From contig NZ_CAKLBX010000001.1 of assembly GCF_920987055.1 (NCBI RefSeq), forward strand, positions 3,582,501 through 3,646,500: DNA of 64,000 bases, in the 5' to 3' direction. The notes below the pieces were generated by a model that did no database searches, was not told the origin of the DNA, and saw only the letters and a list, made by a program, of their open reading frames with translations. Shown piece after piece: positions 45,541 to 53,472 of the stretch. Position numbers and translations under genes: made by a program. The DNA is from Novosphingobium sp. CECT 9465 (GTDB lineage Bacteria > Pseudomonadota > Alphaproteobacteria > Sphingomonadales > Sphingomonadaceae). Position 1 is the stretch's first letter, and each line of letters begins with the position of its first letter.

Positions 45541-45555
45541 GAACATATAGTGAAC
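45541..45555. promoter_or_regulatory. Putative LexA (SOS) box between two divergent genes
   Basis: GAAC, seven bases (ATATAGT), GAAC: both halves perfect. It lies between the minus-strand gene starting at 45516 and the plus-strand gene starting at 45584 and could control both. Confidence 0.65.
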
Positions 45556-45583
45556 AAATGACAGGGTCAAGGCGTCATCATGC

Positions 45584-46870
45584 ATGTGGCTGGTAGGTAA
45601 GGACACCACAGGAAAGACCGGCAGGGTCGCCATCAGCGGCGAGTTGAAGGCTGCGCTGGTGCGGTGGTATACAGGCCGGGGCAGCAAGGCCGACCACCGC
45701 GCTTGCGTCTCACTGGTCTCTACCGCGCGAGAGAACCACAAGTGGATCGCCTGCGATTGCCTTGGGGCAGAGCGGCCGCCGCCGCTGATGAGCGCGGCCT
45801 ATCTCAGTTTTCAGGAAACCTATTATCTCAGGCGTCTCACCTCGCGGCCAGGCCACGAGCCCGGATGCCCGTTTCATCTGCCGCAGGCGCCGCCGCGCAT
45901 CCGCGAGACCATGAAGGACTCGCTCTATGCCATCGGCCTTCCAAAGGGCCTGTTCAGCGCACACCAGAAGGCGCCGGAGAAGCTTGCACAGAAGCCAGAG
46001 GACATAGAGCCTGACGACCGTTCACGCGGCGTCGCCATCCCGCGCCTTGGCAAGCTGCTCTGGCTGCTGCTCGAACGCGCTGGCTCGAATATCCTGCGCG
46101 AATTACCGCCCAGTGGCAGGCGCGCAGGCTCGATCAGCGAAGAAATGCGCCACCTCAAGCGCGCCGCTCAGGGCCTCGAAATCGCGCCGGGCATCCGGCT
46201 GTCGGATCATCTCTACACCAACGCGATCGATTACGAGAAACGGCGGGTCCATGCCCGGTTGCGAGCCGCGGCCGAGACCTGGCCGCCCGAGTTTGCGCCG
46301 CAGGCCTTTCTGCTTCTCGAAGCGAGCGAGGTCACATCGAGCGAGGTGGTGACGGGGCTCGGAACTGTCGAAATCCGCAATCGCATCCAGCACACCGGGA
46401 TCATCCGGGCCGAGGTCGAGCCACCCTTTCTCGTGCTGGCCGTCGTCGGGGAGCATAGTCGGCGCGAAGGATACCTGGCGCTGCGCGCCTATGCCCAGCC
46501 TGTCTTCAGCGGAAACCAGTTCGTGCCCGCCGAGCGCGACCATGATCGCGACGTGCTGCGCGCGCTCCAGCAGGCCCAGTATGAATTGCGCCGCCTCGGT
46601 GTCAGGATGGCGGTCAAGAAGATCCTCTTTGACATCGCGCTGGCTTCGGGCTCGGCGAGGCCGGACTTCCTGGTGGCGCTGCTCGATGAGCATAGCGGGG
46701 TGGAGTGCAAGTTCGCGCTCCAGATCCTGCAGTCGGATGATGCCGACTATCTTGAGCTGCGCAGCATCGAGCGAGAGCGTCTCAGTCAGGCCGGGCTTGT
46801 CATATCCATGGCCGTCAGCAGCGTGACGCCTGAGGCAATTATCAGCGAAGCCCGCAGCCTTCTCGAGTGA
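45584..46870 (+). CDS. Plasmid protein with PD-(D/E)XK-like C-terminal motif
   Basis: 428 residues from ATG 45584. The N-terminal 110 residues contain scattered Cys/His (IACDCLG, PGHEPGCPFH) that could bind zinc. The C-terminal part reads ARPDFLVALLDEHSGVECKF, with the PD...E-x-K layout of the PD-(D/E)XK nuclease fold. It resembles, loosely, the DUF1173 group of plasmid proteins. It shares its upstream region with an SOS box. A nuclease role is inference from the motif. Confidence 0.6.
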   Translation: MWLVGKDTTGKTGRVAISGELKAALVRWYTGRGSKADHRACVSLVSTARENHKWIACDCLGAERPPPLMSAAYLSFQETYYLRRLTSRPGHEPGCPFHLPQAPPRIRETMKDSLYAIGLPKGLFSAHQKAPEKLAQKPEDIEPDDRSRGVAIPRLGKLLWLLLERAGSNILRELPPSGRRAGSISEEMRHLKRAAQGLEIAPGIRLSDHLYTNAIDYEKRRVHARLRAAAETWPPEFAPQAFLLLEASEVTSSEVVTGLGTVEIRNRIQHTGIIRAEVEPPFLVLAVVGEHSRREGYLALRAYAQPVFSGNQFVPAERDHDRDVLRALQQAQYELRRLGVRMAVKKILFDIALASGSARPDFLVALLDEHSGVECKFALQILQSDDADYLELRSIERERLSQAGLVISMAVSSVTPEAIISEARSLLE

Positions 46871-46918
46871 AGGGGAGGGGGAGGATTTGAGCGAACCTGA
46901 AGAAGGAGAGTTCGCTCA
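46870..46918 (+). promoter_or_regulatory. Purine tract plus SD-enclosing hairpin leader
   Basis: AAGGGGAGGGGGAGG is followed by a perfect 9-bp inverted repeat, TGAGCGAAC (46888-46896) with GTTCGCTCA (46910-46918). The SD (GAAGGAGA) is in the 13-nt loop and the A of the ATG is in the stem. Confidence 0.65.
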
Positions 46919-47553
46919 TGACATGCTTTGCTCCGTCGCCGCGCCCATCGACATCGATCTGGGGCGCAGTCCAACAGGCCGATCAGCTTGGCCCCGGCAT
47001 TTGGTCGGTGATGACCGCCAGCCACGGCGGCATCATTCTGTCCGATCAAAGGCAGGCCGCCATGCCGCAGGCGCTACTGATCGAGGGCGGCTCCTACGAG
47101 GAAGACTGCGACTGGGCGCTCCCGATCCTTGCCTTCGCCAGCGAGCTTGAACGCCAGCGCTCCTGCTCCGCGGGCTTCCTCCAGCTTGCCCGCGATACCG
47201 CCCGGTGTTGGCACCCGGACCGCCTCAGCGCCTTCACCGGCGAGGCCGTCGAGGAGAATGCGTCCGCGATCCTGCGGACGCGCAAGGCCTACATGGCCGT
47301 GATCGGCGAATTCTGCACGACCACCGCCTGGGGTGATTGGGCCGACTGGGTGCCGGACGGAAAAGTCGGCGTGATTGCCCGGCAAGTCGAGCGCGTCGAT
47401 CACCTGGGCCGGCCAATCTATGGCGAGGCCGAAGTCTGCGCGCTCATTGCAAAGGACCTCTACACTGCGCGCGGCGAGGTTACGGCGCTCCGCGATACGG
47501 CGCACGAGATCATCCCCATGCCTGAGAATTTGCGGCCGAAGCGCGTGGGCTGA
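46918..47553 (+). CDS. DUF7007-like plasmid protein
   Basis: 211 residues from ATG 46918. STSIWGAVQQADQLGPGIWS, VMTASHGGIILS, and YEEDCDWALPILAFASEL follow the W-G-x..SHGG...YEEDCDW pattern that I recall for DUF7007 proteins of proteobacterial plasmids. Function unknown. Its start lies in the hairpin described at 46870-46918, so translation may be controlled. The IS110 element follows it. Confidence 0.65.
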   Translation: MTCFAPSPRPSTSIWGAVQQADQLGPGIWSVMTASHGGIILSDQRQAAMPQALLIEGGSYEEDCDWALPILAFASELERQRSCSAGFLQLARDTARCWHPDRLSAFTGEAVEENASAILRTRKAYMAVIGEFCTTTAWGDWADWVPDGKVGVIARQVERVDHLGRPIYGEAEVCALIAKDLYTARGEVTALRDTAHEIIPMPENLRPKRVG

Positions 47554-47635
47554 AGAACAGGCCGAAGGCGGCCCGGCTCCGGCCATGCATCAATCCGCCG
47601 ATCTGAAGGGGAGCGACTATCTGACAGGTCAAGTG

Positions 47636-48565
47636 TCACTGACCAATTTCAGCTCTTGTTTCGCGTGCTTTTGCGTTGAGTCGGACGAGCAGTTTTCGGG
47701 CGAGGGCGATGCGGACGACCATTTTGGGTTTACCTTGGTCGAGCAGGCGTTGGCGGAACTCTGCCATGGCCGGATCGAATTTTCGCACGATGTCGGCGAC
47801 GAGGAAGAGGATCGAGCGGACAGAGCTTCTTCCACCACGGATAGATCGGGCACCGGATCGTTTGCCGCTGTCGTTCGCGATGGGCGCAAGGCCTGCAAGT
47901 TTGGCGATGGCCTTGTTCGACAGGGTTCCGATTTCGGGCAGTTCGGCCAGCAGGGTGGCAACGGTGCGATCTGCCACGCCCTTGACCGAGCGCAGTGTGC
48001 GATCAAGCGCGGTCCAGACGGGATCGTGTTCGATCAGGCCTGCGATTTCACGGGCCAGCGCTTTGGCTTGGGTATTGAAGAAGGCGATAGTCTCTTTCAA
48101 GCTGGCAAGGGCAAGCGGATCGCGGGTAGAATGAAGCCGCTGCTTCTGCACTGTGAGGTCGCCTGTCACTTGCCGCAACCGGGCAGAAAGCGCGCTAAGC
48201 CTTTGTTGTTCGTCGCAAGGTGGCGGCGTTGGCCGTAGCCGCCGTGCCGCAGCAAAGCAGGCGATGACCTCTGCATCGATACGGTCGGTCTTCTCCAGCC
48301 GCCCCATCGCCTCGGCAAAATGCCGTACCGCTCTGGGATTGGTCAGGGCACAGGGCATGCCTGCGCGCCACAGCGCCAGGAATGCGTCCTGTTCGAGCCC
48401 GCCACTGGATTCCATCACCACCAGTCCCGCGCCATGGCGACCGGCCCAGTCCGCCAACGCAGCAATTCCCGCCTCATCATTGGCGAACCGGCGATAGCCG
48501 CCGGCCTCGATCCAGCCATCAAGCCAGGCCTTGCTAACATCCACTCCACAAATCGTTTCGATCAC
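47636..48565 (-). CDS. IS110-family transposase
   Basis: 309 residues from ATG 48565. A DEDD RuvC-like domain: GVDVSK (Asp), VVMESSGG (Glu), KTDRIDAEVIACF (Asp, Asp). The C-terminal IS116/IS110 domain has GLAPIANDSGKRSGAR, GGRSSVRSILF with the candidate catalytic Ser. IS110 recombinases are guided by a bridge RNA encoded in their non-coding end. Full length. The IS probably spans about 47560 to 48760; exact ends are not visible because these elements lack terminal inverted repeats. Confidence 0.92.
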   Translation of the reverse strand: MIETICGVDVSKAWLDGWIEAGGYRRFANDEAGIAALADWAGRHGAGLVVMESSGGLEQDAFLALWRAGMPCALTNPRAVRHFAEAMGRLEKTDRIDAEVIACFAAARRLRPTPPPCDEQQRLSALSARLRQVTGDLTVQKQRLHSTRDPLALASLKETIAFFNTQAKALAREIAGLIEHDPVWTALDRTLRSVKGVADRTVATLLAELPEIGTLSNKAIAKLAGLAPIANDSGKRSGARSIRGGRSSVRSILFLVADIVRKFDPAMAEFRQRLLDQGKPKMVVRIALARKLLVRLNAKARETRAEIGQ

Positions 48566-48760
48566 GGTAACCTGCCTTGTCCGTACGGTTGAGACACCTG
48601 CCGACTATTCGGTCGTGCGTGACAAGCGGTGCTGGTCCCAGGCTCCCTTACGGTTACTGCCTGAGGGGTGACGGGCGACAGCACCGCAGCGCCGGGGTGG
48701 GTGGCCACCCACCCCGGCGATCAGCCGATTACATCGCAATCAACCAACAACGTCCAGATA
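48566..48760 (-). ncRNA. Candidate IS110 bridge-RNA region
   Basis: A 195-nt non-coding stretch upstream of the transposase, where IS110-group elements encode their bridge RNA (established for IS621). It contains a perfect 30-bp palindrome at 48690-48719 (centre 48704/48705) plus smaller inverted repeats. Target- and donor-binding loops cannot be assigned without the unoccupied site. Confidence 0.4.
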
Positions 48761-48762
48761 CA

Positions 48763-48803
48763 AGGGGGAGGGGAAGGGCGAACCAGTGCGATGAAGGACC
48801 CTT
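48763..48803 (+). promoter_or_regulatory. Purine tract plus short hairpin leader of the GHKL gene
   Basis: AGGGGGAGGGGAAGGG is followed by AAGGG (48774-48778) pairing with CCCTT (48799-48803). The loop holds ATGAAGGA, and the ATG is at 48808. Weaker stem than in other members. Confidence 0.4.
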
Positions 48804-48807
48804 TGCC

Positions 48808-50481
48808 ATGAACACGACAATCATCCGTCCCAGCGTCAGCCCGAAGACGATCACCAAAGTCACGCGCCTCTTTAACGGCACCATCGGCGATATCCTCGGC
48901 GAGCTCCTCCAGAACAGTCGCCGCGCGGGCGCGTCTCGGATCGATATCGCCTGCTGCGCAGATCAGGACGGAGCGCGCCTGACCCTGGTCGACGACGGAA
49001 CCGGTGTCGCCGACCCCCAGACGATGATTGCGCTGGGGGATTCGGGCTGGAACCAGCGCATCCATGAGGCCGAAGATCCGGCAGGCATGGGCGTCTTCAG
49101 CCTGGCGGGCAAGGACACCTGGATCAGCTCGCGCCATGCCGATGCAGACATCGGATGGTCGGTCCATGTCCCAGCAGATGGCTGGACCGGTGCGCAGGAC
49201 ATTGCCGTGGTGCCCCTTGCTCGCCCGGTTGGGACGACCATCACCTTCCTGATCCCCGGGGTGAGCGAACAGACGACCGAGCGGATTCTGCGCGAGGTCG
49301 CGAGGTTCTACCCGCTGCCGGTGTTCTTCAATGGCACGGAAATGCCGCGCGAGGACTTTCTCGCCAAGGCGATCTACATCGCCGAATGGAACGGCAGCCA
49401 GATCGGCGTGTTCGAGGGGCGCGAATACAACCAGGATCCCACCACGAACTTCCATGGCATGGTGCTCACCCGCAAGCTTGCCAGCGTCTCGGAGAGCCTC
49501 GGCGGCAAGACCTACCATGCCCGGCTCGATATCGGAGCCACCCGGGGCCTTGCCCTAGTGCTCCCGGCACGCAAGGAGTTCGTCGAGAACGCCGCATTTG
49601 CGGCGCTTCAGACAGCGTGCAAGCGCACGATCTATGCCGCGCTGGCGGACAAGGGCCAGCACCGGCTTTCCTTCGACAACTGGAAGGAAGCGCGCGATCT
49701 GGGGGTCGCCCTGCCGGAGGCCGATCCCTGCCTGCCTCGCTGGCATGCGGCCATCGCGGAAAGCGACAACGTCAATGTCGAGTATGAAGAGGTCGCTACA
49801 GGACCGCACACGATCCTTGTTGCGGATCTTGAGCCCGATATCGGGCAGGGGCTGGAGCGCGCGCTGCGCGCCCATCCCTTGCGCCCGCACCTCGTCGAGA
49901 ACCATCCTCCTTACGCGGGCTATGGCTGGTATGACGCGCTGCATCAGGTTGGCAACGTGCGATTCTATGTTGAAGCGGGGGAGCAGGGCCACGTTATCGC
50001 CGAGAACGGAAGCTTCCCTCCGCTCGAGGGCCATGTGCGTGCCGAGACGATCGAACTGAGGTTCTGTGTCTTCCACCGCGCCACCGAAACCCAGCGCGAG
50101 GAACGGATCCCGGCAGATGTCGCCTTCGTCGTGGGCGAGGATGGCTGGTACAGCGGTGTCGATCAGATCCGCATCGCTTATGTGCCGGGTCCGGCGCTGA
50201 CCCCCGAAACGCTGGTCGATCTGATCGAGAACGTCTGTTTCTGCGCGAGCGACGACAGCGAGGCCGACTCCTGGGACACCCAGCACGAGCACTTCTTGCG
50301 CGATGCGCGCGAGCTCGCGGCCCGGGTGCTGCTCGGCGAAGACGAGGCCATTGCGGCGCGTATCCGCGACACACTCGCCGGTATCCTGTGGGCCATTCCC
50401 AAGGATCGGCAGGTTGCCATTACCGTCGCCCCCGGGACCGCGATTGATGTTCAGCTGTCCGCTTGTCAGCCTGCCGGCTGA
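48808..50481 (+). CDS. GHKL-fold ATPase-like plasmid protein
   Basis: 557 residues from ATG 48808; the frame runs upstream to 48577 through the IS end and leader. N box GELLQNSRRAGASRIDI (about 28-45), G1 box DDGTGVAD, then AGMGVFSLAGKD: the ATP-binding pattern of Hsp90/MutL/histidine kinases. The remaining 400 residues match no domain I know. No kinase phosphoacceptor is present. Possibly an ATP-driven clamp or chaperone tied to plasmid DNA processing. Confidence 0.72.
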   Translation: MNTTIIRPSVSPKTITKVTRLFNGTIGDILGELLQNSRRAGASRIDIACCADQDGARLTLVDDGTGVADPQTMIALGDSGWNQRIHEAEDPAGMGVFSLAGKDTWISSRHADADIGWSVHVPADGWTGAQDIAVVPLARPVGTTITFLIPGVSEQTTERILREVARFYPLPVFFNGTEMPREDFLAKAIYIAEWNGSQIGVFEGREYNQDPTTNFHGMVLTRKLASVSESLGGKTYHARLDIGATRGLALVLPARKEFVENAAFAALQTACKRTIYAALADKGQHRLSFDNWKEARDLGVALPEADPCLPRWHAAIAESDNVNVEYEEVATGPHTILVADLEPDIGQGLERALRAHPLRPHLVENHPPYAGYGWYDALHQVGNVRFYVEAGEQGHVIAENGSFPPLEGHVRAETIELRFCVFHRATETQREERIPADVAFVVGEDGWYSGVDQIRIAYVPGPALTPETLVDLIENVCFCASDDSEADSWDTQHEHFLRDARELAARVLLGEDEAIAARIRDTLAGILWAIPKDRQVAITVAPGTAIDVQLSACQPAG

Positions 50482-50540
50482 GGCTCGCGAGGCCGTCCGG
50501 TTCCCCGCTGATCGCACCTTTGATCGGGAGGAGACCTCCA

Positions 50541-50912
50541 ATGCATGACACATCCGACCTCTCTTGCGCGCAGCAGCGTACCGAGCGCATCGCGCTGCTC
50601 AATGATGCCGCACGCCAAGGCCGTGACCGAACGGCCCGCATCGTCATGACCTCTGGGCTGCTTGCAGAACTCGGCGGCGGCACGGTGGCACAAAGCATGA
50701 TGGCACAGGCTCGGTTGATGGCCGCTCTGCGCCATTGCACCTTCGCCCCGGATTCGCCCGAGCAAGACTTTGCAAGCATGGATGTCGATGGCATCAAGGT
50801 GCTGATGAAGGTCGATTATTACGACACTGAACTGGCGTTCGGGTCAGAGGATCCGGCCAATCCAGCGATGACACGGCGCGTCATCACGCTGATGCGGCCA
50901 GCGGACTACTGA
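50541..50912 (+). CDS. DUF3768 protein
   Basis: 123 residues from ATG 50541. The SD lies in a GGAGG/CCTCC hairpin. RIALLNDAARQG, ARIVMTSGLLAEL, VLMKVDYYDTELAFGSEDPA and RRVITLMRPADY are the hallmarks of DUF3768, a small conserved plasmid protein of unknown function. Confidence 0.85.
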   Translation: MHDTSDLSCAQQRTERIALLNDAARQGRDRTARIVMTSGLLAELGGGTVAQSMMAQARLMAALRHCTFAPDSPEQDFASMDVDGIKVLMKVDYYDTELAFGSEDPANPAMTRRVITLMRPADY

Positions 50913-50985
50913 TCAGCGTCAGGGGCTGACATGTCACTGCGCCGCGGGGCATCGGCCCGGTAAATGGTGGGGAGGTAACGAGCGC

Positions 50986-51336
50986 ATGAGCAGGCACAAA
51001 GTACCGCTTCGTGACGGGATTGCAGCGGCAAGCGCCTATGTTGGCTGGGATCGCCCGCTTCAGACCTATTTCGCACAGGTGCTGAGCGCTCCCGACGAAG
51101 ACGGAGAGGAGATCGAACTCGTATGGGTCGGAGCCGCCTTTGGCGAGCTCCCCTGCGCGGTTGACGCAATCCGCGTGCTCGAACCCTATTGCCAAATCGA
51201 GGCAAGTCTTGCCGCACAGCTCGAGATCGACAGGATGGCCTGCCTCGCCACGCGCGATGGACCCAATCAGCTCGAAGCCACGGCCTTCATGGCGCGCCTC
51301 AGCCAGATCAAGGACGGGTCCGCGCCCGAAGCTTAG
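50986..51336 (+). CDS. Plasmid hypothetical protein
   Basis: 116 residues from ATG 50986 (SD GGGGAGGTAAC). HKVPLRDGIAAASAYVGWDR, PLQTYFAQVLSAPDEDGEEI to LSQIKDG. No recognised domain; typical of small conserved plasmid ORFs between DUF3768 and DUF736. Confidence 0.6.
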   Translation: MSRHKVPLRDGIAAASAYVGWDRPLQTYFAQVLSAPDEDGEEIELVWVGAAFGELPCAVDAIRVLEPYCQIEASLAAQLEIDRMACLATRDGPNQLEATAFMARLSQIKDGSAPEA

Positions 51337-51538
51337 GTCGGTACAAACCGCCGAGGGCTCGAAGCAGGGCCAATTCAGCTCCAAGCAACCTATCAAGACT
51401 CCTCAGCCCTCCGGGCTGGACAGGATGACGCGCGCCTGCGGTGGCTGGCGCACGGGCCGGGCAAGAGGCCCGGAGGAGAGGGGGGATGGGAGAAGGTGTT
51501 CCGGACAAGGGGTTCGGACAGCATCAGGAGAATGTGAC

Positions 51539-52027
51539 ATGAACATCGGCACCCTCAAGGCCAACGCAGAAGGCGTTCACATCGGCCGCATCACCACCCT
51601 GACCTTCAGCGCGACCGTCGCACTGCGGGCCTTCGAATCCACCAACGAGCGGGCACCCAAGTTCGACCTCATGGCGCTCTCGGCGGACCGCCGCAGCTGG
51701 GTCAAGATCGGCGCGCTCTGGGAATACTCGTCGAACGAGACCGGCGAGTGCTTCCTGTCGGGCCAGATCGACGACCCCAGCCTCTCGGAGCCGATCCCGG
51801 TGGCGATGTTCCAGCAGAACGACGGCAGTTTCAATGTCGCCTGGCGCCGTTCGAAGCCCAAGGCATCGCTCGACGGCTTCGGCAGCGAGAGCGAAGGTGC
51901 CCTGCCGCCGCTGACCGCCACCGGCGACGAACCGGCCAGCGACCGCGGCGCTGCCAGCGGCGACGGTCTGGGCGAGAGCACCGCTCCGGCACCCAAGGGC
52001 AAGACGCGCGTGAGCGTCGACGGCTGA
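51539..52027 (+). CDS. DUF736 protein
   Basis: 162 residues from ATG 51539. IGTLKANAEGVHIGRITTLT, DLMALSADRRSWVKIGALWE and LSGQIDDPSLSEPI follow the DUF736 fold; the C-terminal third is a Gly/Ser/Ala-rich tail. DUF736 is widespread on alphaproteobacterial plasmids and ICEs, often near ssb; function unknown. It ends at a strong terminator. Confidence 0.88.
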   Translation: MNIGTLKANAEGVHIGRITTLTFSATVALRAFESTNERAPKFDLMALSADRRSWVKIGALWEYSSNETGECFLSGQIDDPSLSEPIPVAMFQQNDGSFNVAWRRSKPKASLDGFGSESEGALPPLTATGDEPASDRGAASGDGLGESTAPAPKGKTRVSVDG

Positions 52028-52045
52028 CCGGGACAAGCCCCCCCC

Positions 52046-52123
52046 GTGACCGGTGCCGCGACCCGCGCCGGTCACATCGGGAAGGCCCGTCCGCGCATTT
52101 GCCGCGGGCGGGCCTTTTCTTTT
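52046..52123 (+). terminator. Hairpin followed by a Rho-independent terminator
   Basis: An 8-bp hairpin GTGACCGG/CCGGTCAC (52046-52075) is followed by a 14-pair stem with one G-U pair (52082-52095 with 52103-52116), then TTTTCTTTT. It ends the DUF736 unit. Confidence 0.85.
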
Positions 52124-52180
52124 GCCCACTGCTTTCAAGCTGACCAGACCTGCTGCAGGAACTCTGCCTGCGAGAGAGGA

Positions 52181-52214
52181 GGGGGAGGTGCCGTTCAAGC
52201 AAAGGAGGCTTGAA
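52181..52214 (+). promoter_or_regulatory. Purine tract plus SD-enclosing hairpin leader
   Basis: GAGGAGGGGGAGG leads into TTCAAGC (52194-52200) and GCTTGAA (52208-52214). The loop AAAGGAG is the SD itself and the A of the ATG closes the stem. Confidence 0.6.
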
Positions 52215-52729
52215 TGGCACAGGCAGACTGGACTCTCGATCTTGGCGGCGCTCCGTGGAACGAAGACTGCGCGCAGATCGGCCATACCCCCAATTTCGAT
52301 CTCGTGAATACCGCAGAAGCCATGCTCTACAGAGCTGCGCTGATTGCGGTTGCCGGATCGCCGCCTGTCGGCATCAGCTTGCGGATCAAGGCCAACGCTC
52401 ATGATTTCGGGACCTACCGGACAGTCGAGGCAAGCATCGACAATGATCAGGACGACGGCAGCCATGCCAGCTATCTCGAGACCCTCGAGACCGGCATCGC
52501 TTTCTGGCATCAGGCCGGGTTTGCACCGCCTGAATTCAGCAAGCTGACGGCCAGCGATCAGCTTGCAGGCTTCGTCGTTGATGCCGTCGCAAGCGCGCTG
52601 CGGATCACACGGCCGAGCAGCACCGGCGCCTTCGTTCCGGCGTCCTCCGGGCCGCTCCACCGGAACCTCATCGCAGCCTTTCCGGAAGCGGCGCAGCGCG
52701 CCTTTTCTGCAGGGGGCCTGCCATGCTGA
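52214..52729 (+). CDS. Plasmid hypothetical protein
   Basis: 171 residues from ATG 52214. AQADWTLDLGGAPWNEDCAQ, SLRIKANAHDFGTYRTVEAS and FWHQAGFAPPEF; no known domain. It overlaps the next gene by 7 nt (ATGCTGA), so the pair is translationally coupled. Start codon sits in a hairpin. Confidence 0.65.
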   Translation: MAQADWTLDLGGAPWNEDCAQIGHTPNFDLVNTAEAMLYRAALIAVAGSPPVGISLRIKANAHDFGTYRTVEASIDNDQDDGSHASYLETLETGIAFWHQAGFAPPEFSKLTASDQLAGFVVDAVASALRITRPSSTGAFVPASSGPLHRNLIAAFPEAAQRAFSAGGLPC

Positions 52730-53094
52730 CCGATAGCGAGCGCTTCGCTTTCACTGTCTGGCGGATCCATGCTTTCGGCTCGAGCGGCAATGCCTACGAC
52801 GCCGTGCAGACCGATGAGTCTATCGCTGCTGGCGAAACTCTGCTCATTCTCGACGAACGGGTCGTCGGTGTCGCGATGACCTGGCCCTTTGCTATCACCG
52901 CAGAGGCAGGCAAGCTTCATGCGGTCTGTGAACCCGGTGCTGGCGAAACCCTTGGGCACATTGAAAAGGCGCTCGATGTTCCAGACGGGTCAATCGCTCG
53001 AGCCTGCCGCCTCGCAAGGACTCTCGGCTTTGCGATTGATGCGGGCCTCGTCCCAGTGTTGCCGGAGCTGCCGGCGACAGAGGTGGAAGGCTAG
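52723..53094 (+). CDS. Plasmid hypothetical protein
   Basis: 123 residues from ATG 52723. LTDSERFAFTVWRIHAFGSS and a C-terminal helical domain (SIARACRLARTLGFAIDAGL). No family recognised. Coupled to the gene before it. Confidence 0.6.
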   Translation: MLTDSERFAFTVWRIHAFGSSGNAYDAVQTDESIAAGETLLILDERVVGVAMTWPFAITAEAGKLHAVCEPGAGETLGHIEKALDVPDGSIARACRLARTLGFAIDAGLVPVLPELPATEVEG

Positions 53095-53119
53095 CGCGGC
53101 GATCGTCGCCACAGAAATC

Positions 53120-53148
53120 TTGCTATTTTGGCCATAATTGCTATTTTG
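53120..53148. promoter_or_regulatory. TTGCTATTTTG direct repeats upstream of a toxin-antitoxin pair
   Basis: Two identical copies start at 53120 and 53138, 18 bp apart, with CCATAAT between. They are placed like a promoter and autorepression operator for the antitoxin at 53170. Confidence 0.55.
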
Positions 53149-53169
53149 AGACCACGAGGAGATACCAGC

Positions 53170-53472
53170 ATGCCAGCGACGGCAAATGAGCACCCCAGGG
53201 TTCCCCTGACCCGGTTTCACAACAACACCGGCGAGTTCCTCGATCTCGCAACCAAGCAGCCGGTCGTCCTCACCAGCCATGGCCGCGAGCGGCATGTGAT
53301 CGCAGATAGCGAGTATTTCCGCCATCTCGAAGAGGCGGCGCGCGGCGTGATCGCGGGCCACATGAATATTGAAGCTGTCGCTGCGTCCGACATGACCGAA
53401 GCCGACCGCAAGGCTTTTGCCAATGCTCGGCCTTCGGACAGCGAACTCGCCAATGACCGCTGGGAAGACTGA
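53170..53472 (+). CDS. Phd/YefM-like antitoxin
   Basis: 100 residues from ATG 53170 (SD CGAGGAGA). HPRVPLTRFHNNTGEFLDLA, KQPVVLTSHGRERHVIADSE, YFRHLEEAA is the Phd/YefM fold; the acidic C-terminus (SDSELANDRWED) would bind the toxin. It overlaps the toxin gene by 20 nt. Confidence 0.8.
   Translation: MPATANEHPRVPLTRFHNNTGEFLDLATKQPVVLTSHGRERHVIADSEYFRHLEEAARGVIAGHMNIEAVAASDMTEADRKAFANARPSDSELANDRWED

Noticed and set aside
48577..48807. N-terminal extension of the GHKL protein to 634 residues
   Set aside because: The extra frame runs through the IS end, the palindrome and the leader; MNTTIIRP at 48808 follows the leader pattern.
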